Assembly: GCF_030623445.1 (NCBI RefSeq)
Contig: NZ_CP130613.1
Location: 1,178,001-1,242,000, forward strand
Direction: 5' to 3'
DNA from: Pseudogemmatithrix spongiicola
Lineage (GTDB): Bacteria; Gemmatimonadota; Gemmatimonadetes; Gemmatimonadales; Gemmatimonadaceae
DNA: 64,000 nucleotides
Under the pieces are notes generated by a model. The model was not told where the DNA came from and searched no databases. It worked only from the letters and a program-made list of their open reading frames with translations. The translations under genes were made by a program, and so were the position numbers. Positions 29,973-39,574 of the stretch are shown here, piece by piece. Numbering within the stretch: position 1 is the stretch's first letter; every line of letters begins with the position of its first letter.

Positions 29973-31366
29973 GGGCGGCGCGGCGGCGCGCCGCGGGCGG
30001 TGGTGTCGCGGGCGGTGCTGTCGGCGGGGGCGCGATCGCGCGCGGGGCTCGGACGCGGCGGCGGCGGAGGCTGCACGCGCAACTCCCGCTCCGTGTTCAC
30101 GCTGCGGCCGTTCAGGCCACGGGCGTCGCGAATGCGGAAGCGGTACAGGCCCGGCGCCAGCGGTGCGGCCAGCGGAGCCGTCCACTGCGTGACCGGCACG
30201 ACGCGCTTGAAGACGGGGCGGACGATGCTGTCCGCGGCGACCGAATCGGCGGCGACGGAGTCGCGCGTGACGGTATCCCGCGGCTCGGGCCGGGTGTTCT
30301 CGACGCGCACGGTGTCGGGCGGGCGCGGCGCAGGCACCGCGATCTCGCCGCGCGTCGGCGCGCTGTCGGCGGCGGCAGCGGTGGAATCGGCGGCGCGGGC
30401 CACGGAGTCTCGCGCGGTGGAGTCGCGCGCGGCCGAGCGCATGCGTGCGAGTGAGTCGTAGACCGCGCTGGGCACGAAGGGGCCGCCAAGCGGGATCACC
30501 GCGGAATCAGCGCCCACGAGCTCGGCGCTCCGGCCATCCCAGTCCGCGACGATGCCGCGGTCGAGCCGGATGCGGATGGCGGTCGAGTCGATCCACTCCA
30601 CCTGTTCGAGGCGCGGCGGGAGCGTGTCGCGGCCGTAGGCATACAGTTCCAGTGTCGCCGTATCCGAGAGCGCGACGCGCGCGACGTCGGAGATCTCGCG
30701 GAAGGAGATCCTGCGGTCGTTGTTGGCGTCCACCCACGCGCGCACCTCGTAGAGCCCCGACGTCAGCTCGCGCACGCGAAAGCGGCCCAATGAATCCGTG
30801 CGCGCGCTCCAGCGGAACAGCGTATCGGCCTGCCGGAAGAGATCGACGCGCGCGTTCGCCGCCGGTCGGCCCGTGGTCCAGTCGAAGAGTACGCCGGACA
30901 CTTCACCGGTCGGGATTGCCGCGCCGGTGGAGAACACGAAGCTGAACGGTTCGGTAATGCGGTTGCCGCGCAGGTCGGCGAGGCCCGGCAAGAGCGTCAC
31001 GCGGTAGGCCGTGTTGGGCCGGAAGCCGCCGCGCGGGCGCAGCTCGAGGGCCTCGCGGCGCCACACGACTTCGTCGCGGCCGTCGCTAGGCGACAGCACG
31101 AGCAATCCAGCCAGGCCGCCAGCCGCCCCCCCTGCCGCCGCGCCTCCGGGCGCGGCGGTCGGCGCGCTGCGTTCGCTCACGACCTCGTCGAACTGCAGCA
31201 CGACGGCCGGTACCCGCACACGCACCGCATTCGAGTCCGGCAGGATGCGCTGCAGCACCGGCAGCTCAGCGTCCGGCGGACCGCCCGGCGGCATGCCCTG
31301 CGAGGCGCAGCCCCCGATGCCGGCGGCAACGGTGGCGGCGACCAGCAGCGCCAGCCGACGCCGCAT
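29969..31366 (-). CDS. Ig-like domain lipoprotein
   Basis: 465 residues from ATG 31366. The lipobox GIGGC (Cys19) ends the signal peptide, followed by ASQGMPPGGPPD. A Big_5-type domain (about 30-150) has VVLQFDEVVSERS, LELRPRGGFRPNTAYRVTLL and PFSFVFSTG. A carboxypeptidase-regulatory-like beta domain (GRPAANARVDLFRQADTL, ELTSGLYEVRAWVDANNDRR) comes next. The rest is low-complexity Asp/Ser/Ala (ARDSTARDSVARAADSTA) and a Pro-rich tail. This is a surface or periplasmic structural protein; the partner is unknown. It shares ATGA with valS upstream and GTGA with gmhB downstream. Confidence 0.78.
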   Translation of the reverse strand: MRRRLALLVAATVAAGIGGCASQGMPPGGPPDAELPVLQRILPDSNAVRVRVPAVVLQFDEVVSERSAPTAAPGGAAAGGAAGGLAGLLVLSPSDGRDEVVWRREALELRPRGGFRPNTAYRVTLLPGLADLRGNRITEPFSFVFSTGAAIPTGEVSGVLFDWTTGRPAANARVDLFRQADTLFRWSARTDSLGRFRVRELTSGLYEVRAWVDANNDRRISFREISDVARVALSDTATLELYAYGRDTLPPRLEQVEWIDSTAIRIRLDRGIVADWDGRSAELVGADSAVIPLGGPFVPSAVYDSLARMRSAARDSTARDSVARAADSTAAAADSAPTRGEIAVPAPRPPDTVRVENTRPEPRDTVTRDSVAADSVAADSIVRPVFKRVVPVTQWTAPLAAPLAPGLYRFRIRDARGLNGRSVNTERELRVQPPPPPRPSPARDRAPADSTARDTTARGAPPRRP

Positions 31367-34131
31367 CAGGCGCCCAGCTCCGCGAGCTTCTGCGTCATCT
31401 GGGCGACGCGATCCGCCCACTCGCGCTCCTTTGCGCGTTCAGCCTCGACCACCGCCGGCGGCGCCTTGGCCGTGAACTTCTCGTTGCTCAGGCGGCCGCG
31501 GAGTGCCTCCAACTGCTTGCTGAGGTTCTCGATCTCGCCGCTGAGGCGCGCACGCTCCTTGCCGAGGTCCACCATGCCGGCGAGCGGCAACGTGAGTTCA
31601 AGCTTGCTGGCGAGCACGGCGTGTGCCGCGGCGCCGGTGGGCGGGGCATCGGCGGAGACCTCGCAGCGCGCGAGGCGCTGCAGCAGCACGGCGCTGTCCG
31701 TGAGCGCCGCGAAGGCTTCGGCGCTCGCGCCGCCGCGCGCGACGAAGGCCTTGATCGGCGCGCCCGGCTGCACGCCGTACTCGCTGCGCAGGCCGCGGAT
31801 GGCATCGATGGCTTCGCGCACGGCGTCGAAGGCCACGCCGGCGTCGGCACCGGCGCCACGCATGCTCGGCCACGCCGCCACGGCGATGAACGCGCCCGGC
31901 GTGCGCGACGGCAGGCGCTGCCAGAGCGCTTCCGTCACGAAGGGCATGATCGGGTGCAGGAGGCGCAGGCCTTGGTCGAACACATGCACCAGTACCCGGC
32001 GCGCGGTCTCGCGGTCCGCGCCGGGCTGGGCGAGCCGCGGCTTCACGGCTTCCACGTACCAGTCGGCGAGCTCGTTCCACACGAAGCGGCGCGCCGCCTC
32101 GGCGTAGGCGTCCAAGCGCATGCCCTGCTGGCGCTGCTGCTCCGGCCAGTGGTCCGCGGCGGGACGCGCCGGGCCCAGCGCCGCGTCGCCCTCGGCGATG
32201 GCGGCGTCGAGGCGGCCGAGGATCCAGCGGTCTTCGAGGCGTAGGGTCGAGGCGTCGATGTCCTCGAAGCGGCCGATGGGTTCATCCCCCACCTGCAGCA
32301 GCAGGAAGCGCCCGATGTTCCAGAGCTTGGTGGCGAAGTTGCGGCCGGGCGCGAAGGACTTGTCGAGGTCATTCGGGTCGAGCATGACGTCCACGCCAAG
32401 GCCCATGCCTTGGATGAGCGTCCAGCGCAGCGCGTCGGCGCCGTAGCGGTCCACGACGTCGAGCGGATCGATGCCGTTGCCCAGCGACTTGCTCATCTTG
32501 CGATGCTGCATGTCGCGCACGGTGCCGTGCAGGTACACGGTGTGGAACGGCGGCTTTCCCTGGAAGGCGTAGCCGCTCATGATCATGCGCGCGACCCAGA
32601 AGAACAGGATCTCCGGCGCGGTGACGAGCACGTCGCTGGGGAAGAAGGCCTTGAGGTCCTTCGCGTTCTCATTCGGCCAGCCCATCGTGCTGATGGGCCA
32701 CAGCCAGGACGAGAACCACGTGTCGAACACGTCTTCGTCCTGCGCGACGATCGCGGCGCCGCACTGGCGGCACGCGGTGGGGTCCTCGCGGTACGCGTCG
32801 GCGTGGCCGTTGGCGCAGGTGAACACCGGCACGCGGTGCCCCCACCAGAGCTGCCGCGAGATGTTCCAGTCGCGGATGCCCTCGAGCCAGTTGATGTAGA
32901 CCTTCTCCCACTTCTCGGGGAGCAAGCGGATGGTGCCATCCTTCACCGCCTGCAGCGCGGGTGCGGCGAGCGGGGCCATCTTCACGAACCACTGATCGCT
33001 CAGCCGCGGCTCGACGACCGTCTCGCAGCGGTAGCACTTGCGGATCGAGTTGGCATGCTTTTCGATCTTCACGAGATGCCCGCTGGCTTCCAGCGCCTTC
33101 ACGATCTCCTTGCGCGCGGCGAAGCGATCCAAGCCCGCGTACGCTGCCGGCACGCGGCCCTGGGCCTCGGCGACTTCGCCCATCTTGCCGTGCATGTCGA
33201 TGACCACCGGCATGCCGAGCCCGTGGCGCTTGCCGACCTCGAAGTCGTTGGCGTCGTGGGCGGGCGTGATCTTGAGCGCGCCGGTGCCGAAGTCCTTCTC
33301 GACGTAGCTGTCGGCGATGACCGGCATGCGGATGCCCGTCACGGGCAGGAGCACATCCTTGCCCACGAAGGCGGCGTAGCGCTCGTCGTCGGGGTGCACG
33401 GCGATAGCCACGTCGGCGAGTATGGTCTCGGGCCGCGTGGTCGCGATCGTGATGCCGTTGGACGGATCGTCGGCGAAGGCGTAGCGCACGTGGTGCAGCG
33501 CGCCTTCGGAGTCGTGGAACTCCGCTTCCTCATCGGAGAGGGAGGTGAGGCAGCGCGGGCACCAGTGGATGACGCGATGGCCGCGGTAGACCAGGCCCTG
33601 CTCGTACAGCCGCACGAAGGCTTCGCGCACGGCCCGCGAGCGGTCGGGGTCGAACGTGTACGCCGTGCGCGAGAAGTCGGCGGAGGCGCCGATGTTGCGC
33701 AGCTGCTTCAGGATGATGCCGCCCGTCTCCTCCACGAACTGCTCGGTGCGCTTCACGAAGGCGTCGCGTCCCAGGTCGAAGCGCGTCTTGCCGTCCTTGG
33801 CGAGCAGCTTCTCCACGACGTTCTGCGTAGCGATGCCGGCGTGGTCGGTGCCGGGGAGCCAGAGCGCCTCGTCGCCGGCCATGCGGCGCCAGCGGATGAG
33901 CACGTCCTGCACGGTGTTGTTGAGCCCGTGGCCCACGTGCAGCACCGCCGTCACGTTGGGCGGCGGGATGAGCACGGTGAACGGATCGCGGTCGCCGCCC
34001 AGGCGCGTGGTGCGGCCGGCGTCGGCGCGGAACAGGCCGGCCTCGTCCCAGGCGCGGCTCAGCGCAGGTTCGGTGGCGGCGAAATCGAAGTGGGTCGGGA
34101 ACTCGGCAGACTGGTCGGGCGTCTCGGGCAT
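31366..34131 (-). CDS. valS: Valyl-tRNA synthetase
   Basis: 921 residues. The class I signature is PPPNVTAVLHVGHGLNNTVQ (HVGH at 65-68). KMSKSLGNGIDPLD is near residue 543. The editing (CP1) domain lies between, and zinc-ribbon-like Cys groups (HWCPRCLTSLSD; TACRQCGAA) are present. The C-terminal coiled coil (about 855-921: LGKERARLSGEIENLSKQLE) is the ValRS tRNA-binding arm. It charges tRNA-Val in the cytoplasm. It appears to start the minus-strand unit continuing to the lipoprotein gene. Confidence 0.97.
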   Translation of the reverse strand: MPETPDQSAEFPTHFDFAATEPALSRAWDEAGLFRADAGRTTRLGGDRDPFTVLIPPPNVTAVLHVGHGLNNTVQDVLIRWRRMAGDEALWLPGTDHAGIATQNVVEKLLAKDGKTRFDLGRDAFVKRTEQFVEETGGIILKQLRNIGASADFSRTAYTFDPDRSRAVREAFVRLYEQGLVYRGHRVIHWCPRCLTSLSDEEAEFHDSEGALHHVRYAFADDPSNGITIATTRPETILADVAIAVHPDDERYAAFVGKDVLLPVTGIRMPVIADSYVEKDFGTGALKITPAHDANDFEVGKRHGLGMPVVIDMHGKMGEVAEAQGRVPAAYAGLDRFAARKEIVKALEASGHLVKIEKHANSIRKCYRCETVVEPRLSDQWFVKMAPLAAPALQAVKDGTIRLLPEKWEKVYINWLEGIRDWNISRQLWWGHRVPVFTCANGHADAYREDPTACRQCGAAIVAQDEDVFDTWFSSWLWPISTMGWPNENAKDLKAFFPSDVLVTAPEILFFWVARMIMSGYAFQGKPPFHTVYLHGTVRDMQHRKMSKSLGNGIDPLDVVDRYGADALRWTLIQGMGLGVDVMLDPNDLDKSFAPGRNFATKLWNIGRFLLLQVGDEPIGRFEDIDASTLRLEDRWILGRLDAAIAEGDAALGPARPAADHWPEQQRQQGMRLDAYAEAARRFVWNELADWYVEAVKPRLAQPGADRETARRVLVHVFDQGLRLLHPIMPFVTEALWQRLPSRTPGAFIAVAAWPSMRGAGADAGVAFDAVREAIDAIRGLRSEYGVQPGAPIKAFVARGGASAEAFAALTDSAVLLQRLARCEVSADAPPTGAAAHAVLASKLELTLPLAGMVDLGKERARLSGEIENLSKQLEALRGRLSNEKFTAKAPPAVVEAERAKEREWADRVAQMTQKLAELGA

Positions 34132-34177
34132 CTATAAAAGATAGTCCGAGCCCGAACGGCGCCCAACGGCGCGCCAA

Positions 34178-34765
34178 TCAGCGCCGCGGGCGAACCTGCA
34201 GCTGCTGCCGCACCCGCGTGACCCCGGGGACGCCGCGGGCCAGGGTGACCGCGTGCGCGACTTCGCGCGCCGCCCGGACGCGGCCGTACAGGATTACGTC
34301 GCCGTCGTCGTCCGCCTCGATCTCGATGGCCCGCTCGGCCAGGATCGGGTCGTTGCTGAACGCCTCGAGCACGCGCTCGCCGATCCGGTCCTCGTCGCCC
34401 TCGTCGAGCTCGTCGTCGGGGAAGTCGTCGCCGAAATCCTCGTCGAGCGGATCCTCGGCCTCGGCGTACTCGTCGGCGTCCTCGTAATCATCGTGCGCCG
34501 CGTCGGCCGGCACGGGTCGCGCGGCCCGCCGCTCGTCCCACTGGTCCTTGAGTTCGAGCGCGAGGTCCACCACGGGGCCCCACTGCTTGCCGGCGAAGGA
34601 CGCGAGGCCGCGCAGGCGGCGGCCCAAGCCGCGGAGGGAGGGTCTGCGCCCGCTGTACTTCTCGGACACGAGCACGCCGGCGGTGACGCCGATGGCCGCA
34701 CCGGCCAGCAGCCAGAGCAGCCAACGATCGCCCTTGGATTCGGCTTCGACTTCGATCACGCGCAT
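34178..34765 (-). CDS. Membrane-anchored BON-domain protein
   Basis: 195 residues. One membrane helix (WLLWLLAGAAIGVTAGVLVS, about 15-34) of the YtxH type is followed by a basic stretch and a very acidic linker (about 90-125, mostly Asp and Glu). A C-terminal BON domain (RIGERVLEAFSNDPILAERA then GDVILYGRVRAAREVAHAVT) ends in VTRVRQQLQVRP. BON domains bind phospholipid or peptidoglycan in the envelope or stress proteins. It lies 47 bp before valS on the same strand and is divergent from the small gene at 34826; the 60-bp gap must hold both promoters. Confidence 0.8.
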   Translation of the reverse strand: MRVIEVEAESKGDRWLLWLLAGAAIGVTAGVLVSEKYSGRRPSLRGLGRRLRGLASFAGKQWGPVVDLALELKDQWDERRAARPVPADAAHDDYEDADEYAEAEDPLDEDFGDDFPDDELDEGDEDRIGERVLEAFSNDPILAERAIEIEADDDGDVILYGRVRAAREVAHAVTLARGVPGVTRVRQQLQVRPRR

Positions 34766-34825
34766 GGCGGAACACCGGAGAGTGAATGCGTGGCGATGGT
34801 TCTATGCCCCGGCTAAGTTGCACTC

Positions 34826-34990
34826 ATGCACACACCACCGTCCACTCCCGCCGTCTCCCGGGCGCCGGCGCTGTCTTGGCGCGCGATTCTCCTTTGGCTG
34901 GCCTTCGCCGCGACGTTGGTGACGGGGTTGGTCTTGGCGGTGCGGTTCGGCGGCGGCGTGCCGGCGCTGATCGATGGGGGCCTGCGATGA
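34826..34990 (+). CDS. 54-residue single-helix membrane protein
   Basis: MHTPPSTPAVSRAPALSWRA, then one membrane helix ILLWLAFAATLVTGLVLAVR, then FGGGVPALIDGGLR. The stop TGA overlaps the thrS start (ATGA), and the frame is open and compositionally protein-like, which supports translation ahead of thrS. It could be a coupling or leader ORF for thrS or a small membrane protein in its own right. No family is recognised and no strong ribosome-binding site is seen (a weak GGCTAAG lies upstream). Confidence 0.55.
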   Translation: MHTPPSTPAVSRAPALSWRAILLWLAFAATLVTGLVLAVRFGGGVPALIDGGLR

Positions 34991-36966
34991 GTGCCGTGGG
35001 GGAGATGCTCGTCCTCACGCTGCCGGACGGCAAGACCCGCGAGGTCGCGCCGGGGACGCTGGGCCGCGAGGTCGTCGCGAGCATCGGGCCCGGCCTGCTG
35101 AAGGCGGCGATCGCCATCGCCATCGACGGCGAGGTGCAGGACCTGATGACGCCCATCCGCAAGGGCGGTGCGTTCGTCGTCATCACCGAGAAGGATCCGC
35201 GCGCCCTCGACGTGCTGCGGCACTCCGGCGCGCACATCCTCGCGACCGCGGTGCGTCGTCTGCGCCCCGAGGCCAAGATCGGCTTCGGTCCCGCCATCGA
35301 CGACGGCTTCTACTACGACTTCGAGGTCGCGAAGCCGTTCACGCCCGACGACCTCGCGGCCTTCGAGGCCGAGATGCACAAGGTGATCGCCGAGAAGTAC
35401 GCCTTCGTGCGCGCCGAGGTGACGCAGGACGAGGCCCGGAAGGTCTTCGCGGACGATCCCCTCAAGCTCGAGCGCCTCGACGACTTCACCGACCCCTCGG
35501 AAGTCATCTCGACGTACACGGACGGGCCGTTCACGGACCTGTGCCGCGGTCCGCACGTCCCGGACACCTCGTACCTCAAGCACTTCAAGCTGCTGAGCGC
35601 GGCCGGTGCCTATTGGCGCGGCGACGAGAAGCGGCAGATGCTCCAGCGCATCTACGCGACGGCGTTCTTCAAGAAGGACGAGCTCGAGAAGCACCTGCAC
35701 AACCTCGAGGAGGCCAAGAAACGCGACCACCGCGTCCTCGGCCGCCAGCTCGACCTCTTCCAGTTCTTCCCGCAGGCGCCGGGCGCCGCGTTCTGGACGC
35801 CCAAGGGCACGACGCTCTACAACACGCTCGAGGCCTTTGTGCGGGAGCGCCAGCGCGAGGACTTCCTCGAGGTCAAGACGCCGCTGCTCTACACCAAGAA
35901 GCTCTGGGAGCAGTCGGGGCACTGGGGCAAGTACCGCGAGAACATGTTCCTCGTGCACGACAAGGAAGCCGCCGAGGCGGGTGCGACGCCCGACGAAGCG
36001 CTGTCGATGTCGCTGAAGCCGATGAACTGCCCGTCGCACCACCTGTACTTCGGCGCGAGCAAGCATTCGTACCGCGAGCTCCCCAAGCGCTACGTGACCT
36101 TCGACGTGCTGCACCGCAACGAGCTGTCGGGCGCGCTCTCGGGCCTCACCCGCGTGCGGCAGTTCTCGCAGGACGACTGCCACGTGTACCTGCGCGAGGA
36201 CCAGATCGCGAGCGAGGTGCAGTTCCTGCTCGACTTCATCCTCGGGCACTACGAGACCTTCGGGCTCACGGCCACGCTCAAGTTCGCGACGCGGCCGGAG
36301 CAGCGCATCGGATCGGACGACCTGTGGGACCGCGCCGAGGCGGGCTTGAAGGCCGCGCTGGAGAACTCCGGGCGTCCGTATGAGCTCAAGGAAGGCGACG
36401 GTGCCTTCTATGGCCCCAAGATCGACTTCGACGTCACGGATTCGATTGGCCGCGCCTGGCAGTTGGGCACCATCCAGCTCGACTACAACGCGCCGGAGCG
36501 GTTCGACCTGTCGTACACGGGCGAGGACAATGCGGCCCACCGACCGGTGGTCATCCACCGCGCGGTCTGCGGCAGCTTCGAGCGCTTCATCGCCATTCTC
36601 ATCGAGCACTTCGCCGGTGCCTTCCCGGTGTGGCTCGCGCCCGAGCAGGTGCGCGTGCTGCCGATCTCCGACGAGGTCGCGGGGTATGCAGAAGAGGTGA
36701 CGGCGAAACTCAAGGCCGCCGGCATCCGTGCTGTCTGCGACACCCGCAGCGACACGCTCAACTATCGGATCCGGGACGGCGAGCTCATGAAGGTTCCGTA
36801 CATGGCGGTCTGCGGCAAGCGCGAGGCGGAGGCGGGGCAGGTGGCCATCCGCGTGCGCGGCGCCGGCAAGAAGCAGGAGATCGTCAGCGTCGCCGACTTC
36901 CAGGCGCGACTGCTCGACGAGATCCGCACGCGCGCGCTCACGCCGTCGAGCGCGGGCGAGGCCTGA
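34987..36966 (+). CDS. thrS: Threonyl-tRNA synthetase
   Basis: 659 residues from ATG 34987. TGS domain (1-65: LVLTLPDGKTREVAPGT), then the editing domain with HSGAH (His79, His83), then the class II core: motif 2 region LKPMNCPSHHLYF with its zinc Cys, RNELSGALSGLTRVRQFSQD, and motif 3 VCGSFERFIAILIEHF. The C-terminal HGTP anticodon domain has QVRVLPISDEV. It charges tRNA-Thr and edits Ser. No T-box or operator-like leader structure was recognised. It overlaps the small gene upstream and the exported-protein gene downstream. Confidence 0.97.
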   Translation: MSAVGEMLVLTLPDGKTREVAPGTLGREVVASIGPGLLKAAIAIAIDGEVQDLMTPIRKGGAFVVITEKDPRALDVLRHSGAHILATAVRRLRPEAKIGFGPAIDDGFYYDFEVAKPFTPDDLAAFEAEMHKVIAEKYAFVRAEVTQDEARKVFADDPLKLERLDDFTDPSEVISTYTDGPFTDLCRGPHVPDTSYLKHFKLLSAAGAYWRGDEKRQMLQRIYATAFFKKDELEKHLHNLEEAKKRDHRVLGRQLDLFQFFPQAPGAAFWTPKGTTLYNTLEAFVRERQREDFLEVKTPLLYTKKLWEQSGHWGKYRENMFLVHDKEAAEAGATPDEALSMSLKPMNCPSHHLYFGASKHSYRELPKRYVTFDVLHRNELSGALSGLTRVRQFSQDDCHVYLREDQIASEVQFLLDFILGHYETFGLTATLKFATRPEQRIGSDDLWDRAEAGLKAALENSGRPYELKEGDGAFYGPKIDFDVTDSIGRAWQLGTIQLDYNAPERFDLSYTGEDNAAHRPVVIHRAVCGSFERFIAILIEHFAGAFPVWLAPEQVRVLPISDEVAGYAEEVTAKLKAAGIRAVCDTRSDTLNYRIRDGELMKVPYMAVCGKREAEAGQVAIRVRGAGKKQEIVSVADFQARLLDEIRTRALTPSSAGEA

Positions 36967-37457
36967 TGCGCGCACTCGCGCTGGCCCTGCTGGTCGCGAC
37001 GGCCTCGTCGCTCGAGGCCCAGCGTGCGCGCCCGCCGCTGAATGCGGGGCGCGTGGCCGGCGAGTTGGCCGTCGGAACGTACGCCGGCATCGGCGGCTTC
37101 CTCGTCGGCCGCTTTGTCGGTGAACGGATGGCCGACATCCTCGGCGCCGAACGCGACGCGACGATGCGCGCCGTGGGGCTCACGAGCGGGGTCGCGGTCG
37201 CGGGACTGGCGACCGCCGGGTCCGTGTACGGCATCGGCAACATCGGGGACCAGACCGGCGACTTCAGCGCCACCTATCTCGGCACCGGCGTCGGGTTTGC
37301 CGCTGGTTGGGCCTTGTCCAGGGCGCTGCTCGGACCGTCCGAGCGTCCGCGCGAGGGCATGAGCACGGCGGCGCGCTGGGCGACCGCCAACGTGATCGCG
37401 TTGCTGCCGAGCATCGGCGCGACGGTGGGCTTCAACTCCTCACGGCGCTACAAGTAG
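36966..37457 (+). CDS. Exported glycine-zipper-rich protein of unknown function
   Basis: 163 residues. The signal peptide MRALALALLVATASSLEAQR is cleaved at about 19. The mature part has Gly-spaced hydrophobic stretches (ELAVGTYAGIGGFLVGRFVG, GLTSGVAVAGLATAGSVYGI and YLGTGVGFAAGWALSRALLG) that would form glycine-zipper membrane helices. It is probably an outer- or inner-membrane protein. The ATG shares its A with the thrS stop. No family is recognised. Confidence 0.6.
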   Translation: MRALALALLVATASSLEAQRARPPLNAGRVAGELAVGTYAGIGGFLVGRFVGERMADILGAERDATMRAVGLTSGVAVAGLATAGSVYGIGNIGDQTGDFSATYLGTGVGFAAGWALSRALLGPSERPREGMSTAARWATANVIALLPSIGATVGFNSSRRYK

Positions 37458-37494
37458 TCGCTGCATGGGGCCCCATCCCGGTTAGATTTCCGGG

Positions 37495-38709
37495 ATGACT
37501 TCTCCTGACCGCACCCCCGTCATCGTCGGCGCCGCGCGTACGCCGATCGGCCGCTTCCTGGGCGGCCTCGCGCCCCTCACCGCGCCGGAACTCGGGGCCC
37601 TCGCCATTCGCGAAGCCGTGAAGCGCGCCGGCATCGACGCCTCGCGAATCGGCGAGGTCATCATGGGCAACGTGCTGCAGGGCGGGGTGGGGCAAGCCCC
37701 CGCGCGGCAGGCCATGATCAAGGCGGGGATTCCCGGCACGGTGCCGGCGGTGACGATCAACAAGGTCTGCGGCTCCGGCCTGCAGGCGGTGATGCAGGCG
37801 GCGCAGGCCATCCGCGCCGGCGACGAGCAGCTCTTGGTCGCGGGCGGCATGGAATCGATGAGCAACGCGCCGCACCTCGTGCGCGGCATGCGCAACGGCG
37901 TGAAGTTCGGCGCCCAGACCATGCAGGACCTGCTCATCACCGACGGGCTCTGGTGCTCGTTCTACGATCGCCACATGGGCGGCCACGCCGAGTACACGGC
38001 GAAGAAGGCCGGCATCACGCGGGCGCGGCAGGACCAGTTCGCGCTGGAGTCGCACCAGAAGGCCGTGGCGGCCATCGAGGCGGGCCGGTTCAAGGCGGAG
38101 ATCGTGCCGGTGGAGATCGCCGGCAAGAAGCCGGTGGTGATTGATACGGACGAGTCGCCGCGCAAGGACACCTCGCTCGACGCGCTGGCTAAGCTGAAGC
38201 CGGCGTTCCCGAAGGACGCGCCGAAGGACATGAAGCCGGAGGAGCTCACCGTCACGGCCGGCAACGCGCCGGGCCTGAACGACGGCGCGGCCGCGGTGGT
38301 GGTGGCCAGCGAGGCGTACGCGAAGGCACACGGGCTGCCGATCCTCGCGCGCATCACGGGCTACGCGTCGGGCGGCGGCGATCCGCAGGATCTGTTCTTC
38401 GCGCCGATTGTCGCGGTGCAGAACCTGATGGCGAAGACGGGCGCGAAGATCTCCGACTACGACCTCATCGAGGCGAACGAGGCCTTTGCGTCGCAGTCGC
38501 TGGCGGACGGCGATGGGCTCGGCTGGGACTGGAACCGCGTGAACGTCAACGGCGGTGCGATTGCGCTGGGCCATCCGATCGGCGCGAGCGGCGCGCGGGT
38601 GCTCGTGACGCTGCTGCATGCGCTCGAGGCGCAGGGCAAGCGGACGGGCATGGCGACGCTGTGCTTGGGCGGCGGCAACGCCGTCGCGCTCTCGGTGGAG
38701 AAGGTCTGA
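37495..38709 (+). CDS. Acetyl-CoA C-acetyltransferase (thiolase)
   Basis: 404 residues. The acylated nucleophile Cys92 lies in [15 protein letters not shown], His360 in [12 protein letters not shown], and the second active-site Cys390 in [12 protein letters not shown] typical thiolase II (AtoB/PhaA) length and layout. It condenses two acetyl-CoA, or cleaves acetoacetyl-CoA. The two following genes encode 3-hydroxyacyl-CoA and acyl-CoA dehydrogenases, one base and three bases apart, so this is a compact short-chain acyl-CoA pathway; direction (butyrate breakdown or synthesis) is not decided by sequence. Confidence 0.95.
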   Translation: MTSPDRTPVIVGAARTPIGRFLGGLAPLTAPELGALAIREAVKRAGIDASRIGEVIMGNVLQGGVGQAPARQAMIKAGIPGTVPAVTINKVCGSGLQAVMQAAQAIRAGDEQLLVAGGMESMSNAPHLVRGMRNGVKFGAQTMQDLLITDGLWCSFYDRHMGGHAEYTAKKAGITRARQDQFALESHQKAVAAIEAGRFKAEIVPVEIAGKKPVVIDTDESPRKDTSLDALAKLKPAFPKDAPKDMKPEELTVTAGNAPGLNDGAAAVVVASEAYAKAHGLPILARITGYASGGGDPQDLFFAPIVAVQNLMAKTGAKISDYDLIEANEAFASQSLADGDGLGWDWNRVNVNGGAIALGHPIGASGARVLVTLLHALEAQGKRTGMATLCLGGGNAVALSVEKV

Positions 38710-38710
38710 G

Positions 38711-39571
38711 ATGGCGACGGCTGCGGAGAAGTTCGCCGTCATCGGCGCGGGCCAGATGGGCAACGGCATCGCCCACGTCTGCGCGACCAGCGGCTTTGAC
38801 GTGGTGCTGATCGATGTCTCGGCCGACGCGCTCGCGAAGGGCAAGGCGACGATCGAGAAGAACTTGGACCGCCAAGTGAAGAAGGGCGCGCTCGACGCCG
38901 AGGCGGCCAGGGCGGCGATGGCGCGGATCCAGACCAGCACGTCGCTCGACGCGGTGAAGGACGCGACGATCTGCGTCGAAGCGGCCACCGAGCGGAAGGA
39001 CCTCAAGTTCCAGATCTTCCGCGACCTGGATCACCTCGCGCCCGCCGCTGCGATCCTCGCGACGAACACCAGCTCGATCTCCATCACGGAGATCGCCGCG
39101 GTGACGAAGCGCCCGGAGCTGGTCATCGGCATGCACTTCATGAACCCGGTGCCGGTGATGCAACTCGTCGAGGTGATTCGCGGTCTCGCGACCTCCGACG
39201 CGACCAACACGAAGACCATCGAGCTCTCGAAGGCGTTGGGCAAGATTCCCGTCGAGGCCAACGACTTCCCGGGCTTCATTGCGAACCGCATCCTCATGCC
39301 GATGATCAACGAAGCCTGCTACGCCGTGATGGAAGGCGTCGGCACGCCGGAGGCGGTGGATCAGGTGATGAAGCTCGGCATGAACCATCCGATGGGTCCG
39401 CTGACGCTCGCCGACTTCATCGGCCTCGACACCTGCGTGGCGATCCTCGAGGTGTTGCACGAGGGCCTCGGCGACCCGAAGTACCGGCCCTGCCCGCTGC
39501 TCAAGAAGTACGTCGCGGCCGGCTGGTATGGTCGCAAGAGCGGCCGTGGCTTCTACACCTACGCGAGCTGA
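38711..39571 (+). CDS. 3-hydroxybutyryl-CoA dehydrogenase
   Basis: 286 residues. NAD-binding [16 protein letters not shown] (GxGxxG at 12-17), catalytic His142 in [17 protein letters not shown], and the C-terminal dimer domain with [16 protein letters not shown] and [17 protein letters not shown]. The family interconverts 3-hydroxybutyryl-CoA and acetoacetyl-CoA with NAD(P). It starts one base after the thiolase stop and ends 3 bases before the acyl-CoA dehydrogenase, so the three are one operon. Confidence 0.95.
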   Translation: MATAAEKFAVIGAGQMGNGIAHVCATSGFDVVLIDVSADALAKGKATIEKNLDRQVKKGALDAEAARAAMARIQTSTSLDAVKDATICVEAATERKDLKFQIFRDLDHLAPAAAILATNTSSISITEIAAVTKRPELVIGMHFMNPVPVMQLVEVIRGLATSDATNTKTIELSKALGKIPVEANDFPGFIANRILMPMINEACYAVMEGVGTPEAVDQVMKLGMNHPMGPLTLADFIGLDTCVAILEVLHEGLGDPKYRPCPLLKKYVAAGWYGRKSGRGFYTYAS

Positions 39572-39574
39572 CGC

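Noticed and set aside
34766-34986. N-terminal extension of thrS from 34786
   Set aside because: The extra residues lie in another frame over the small membrane ORF and do not resemble ThrRS; the ATG at 34987 gives a standard TGS domain start.
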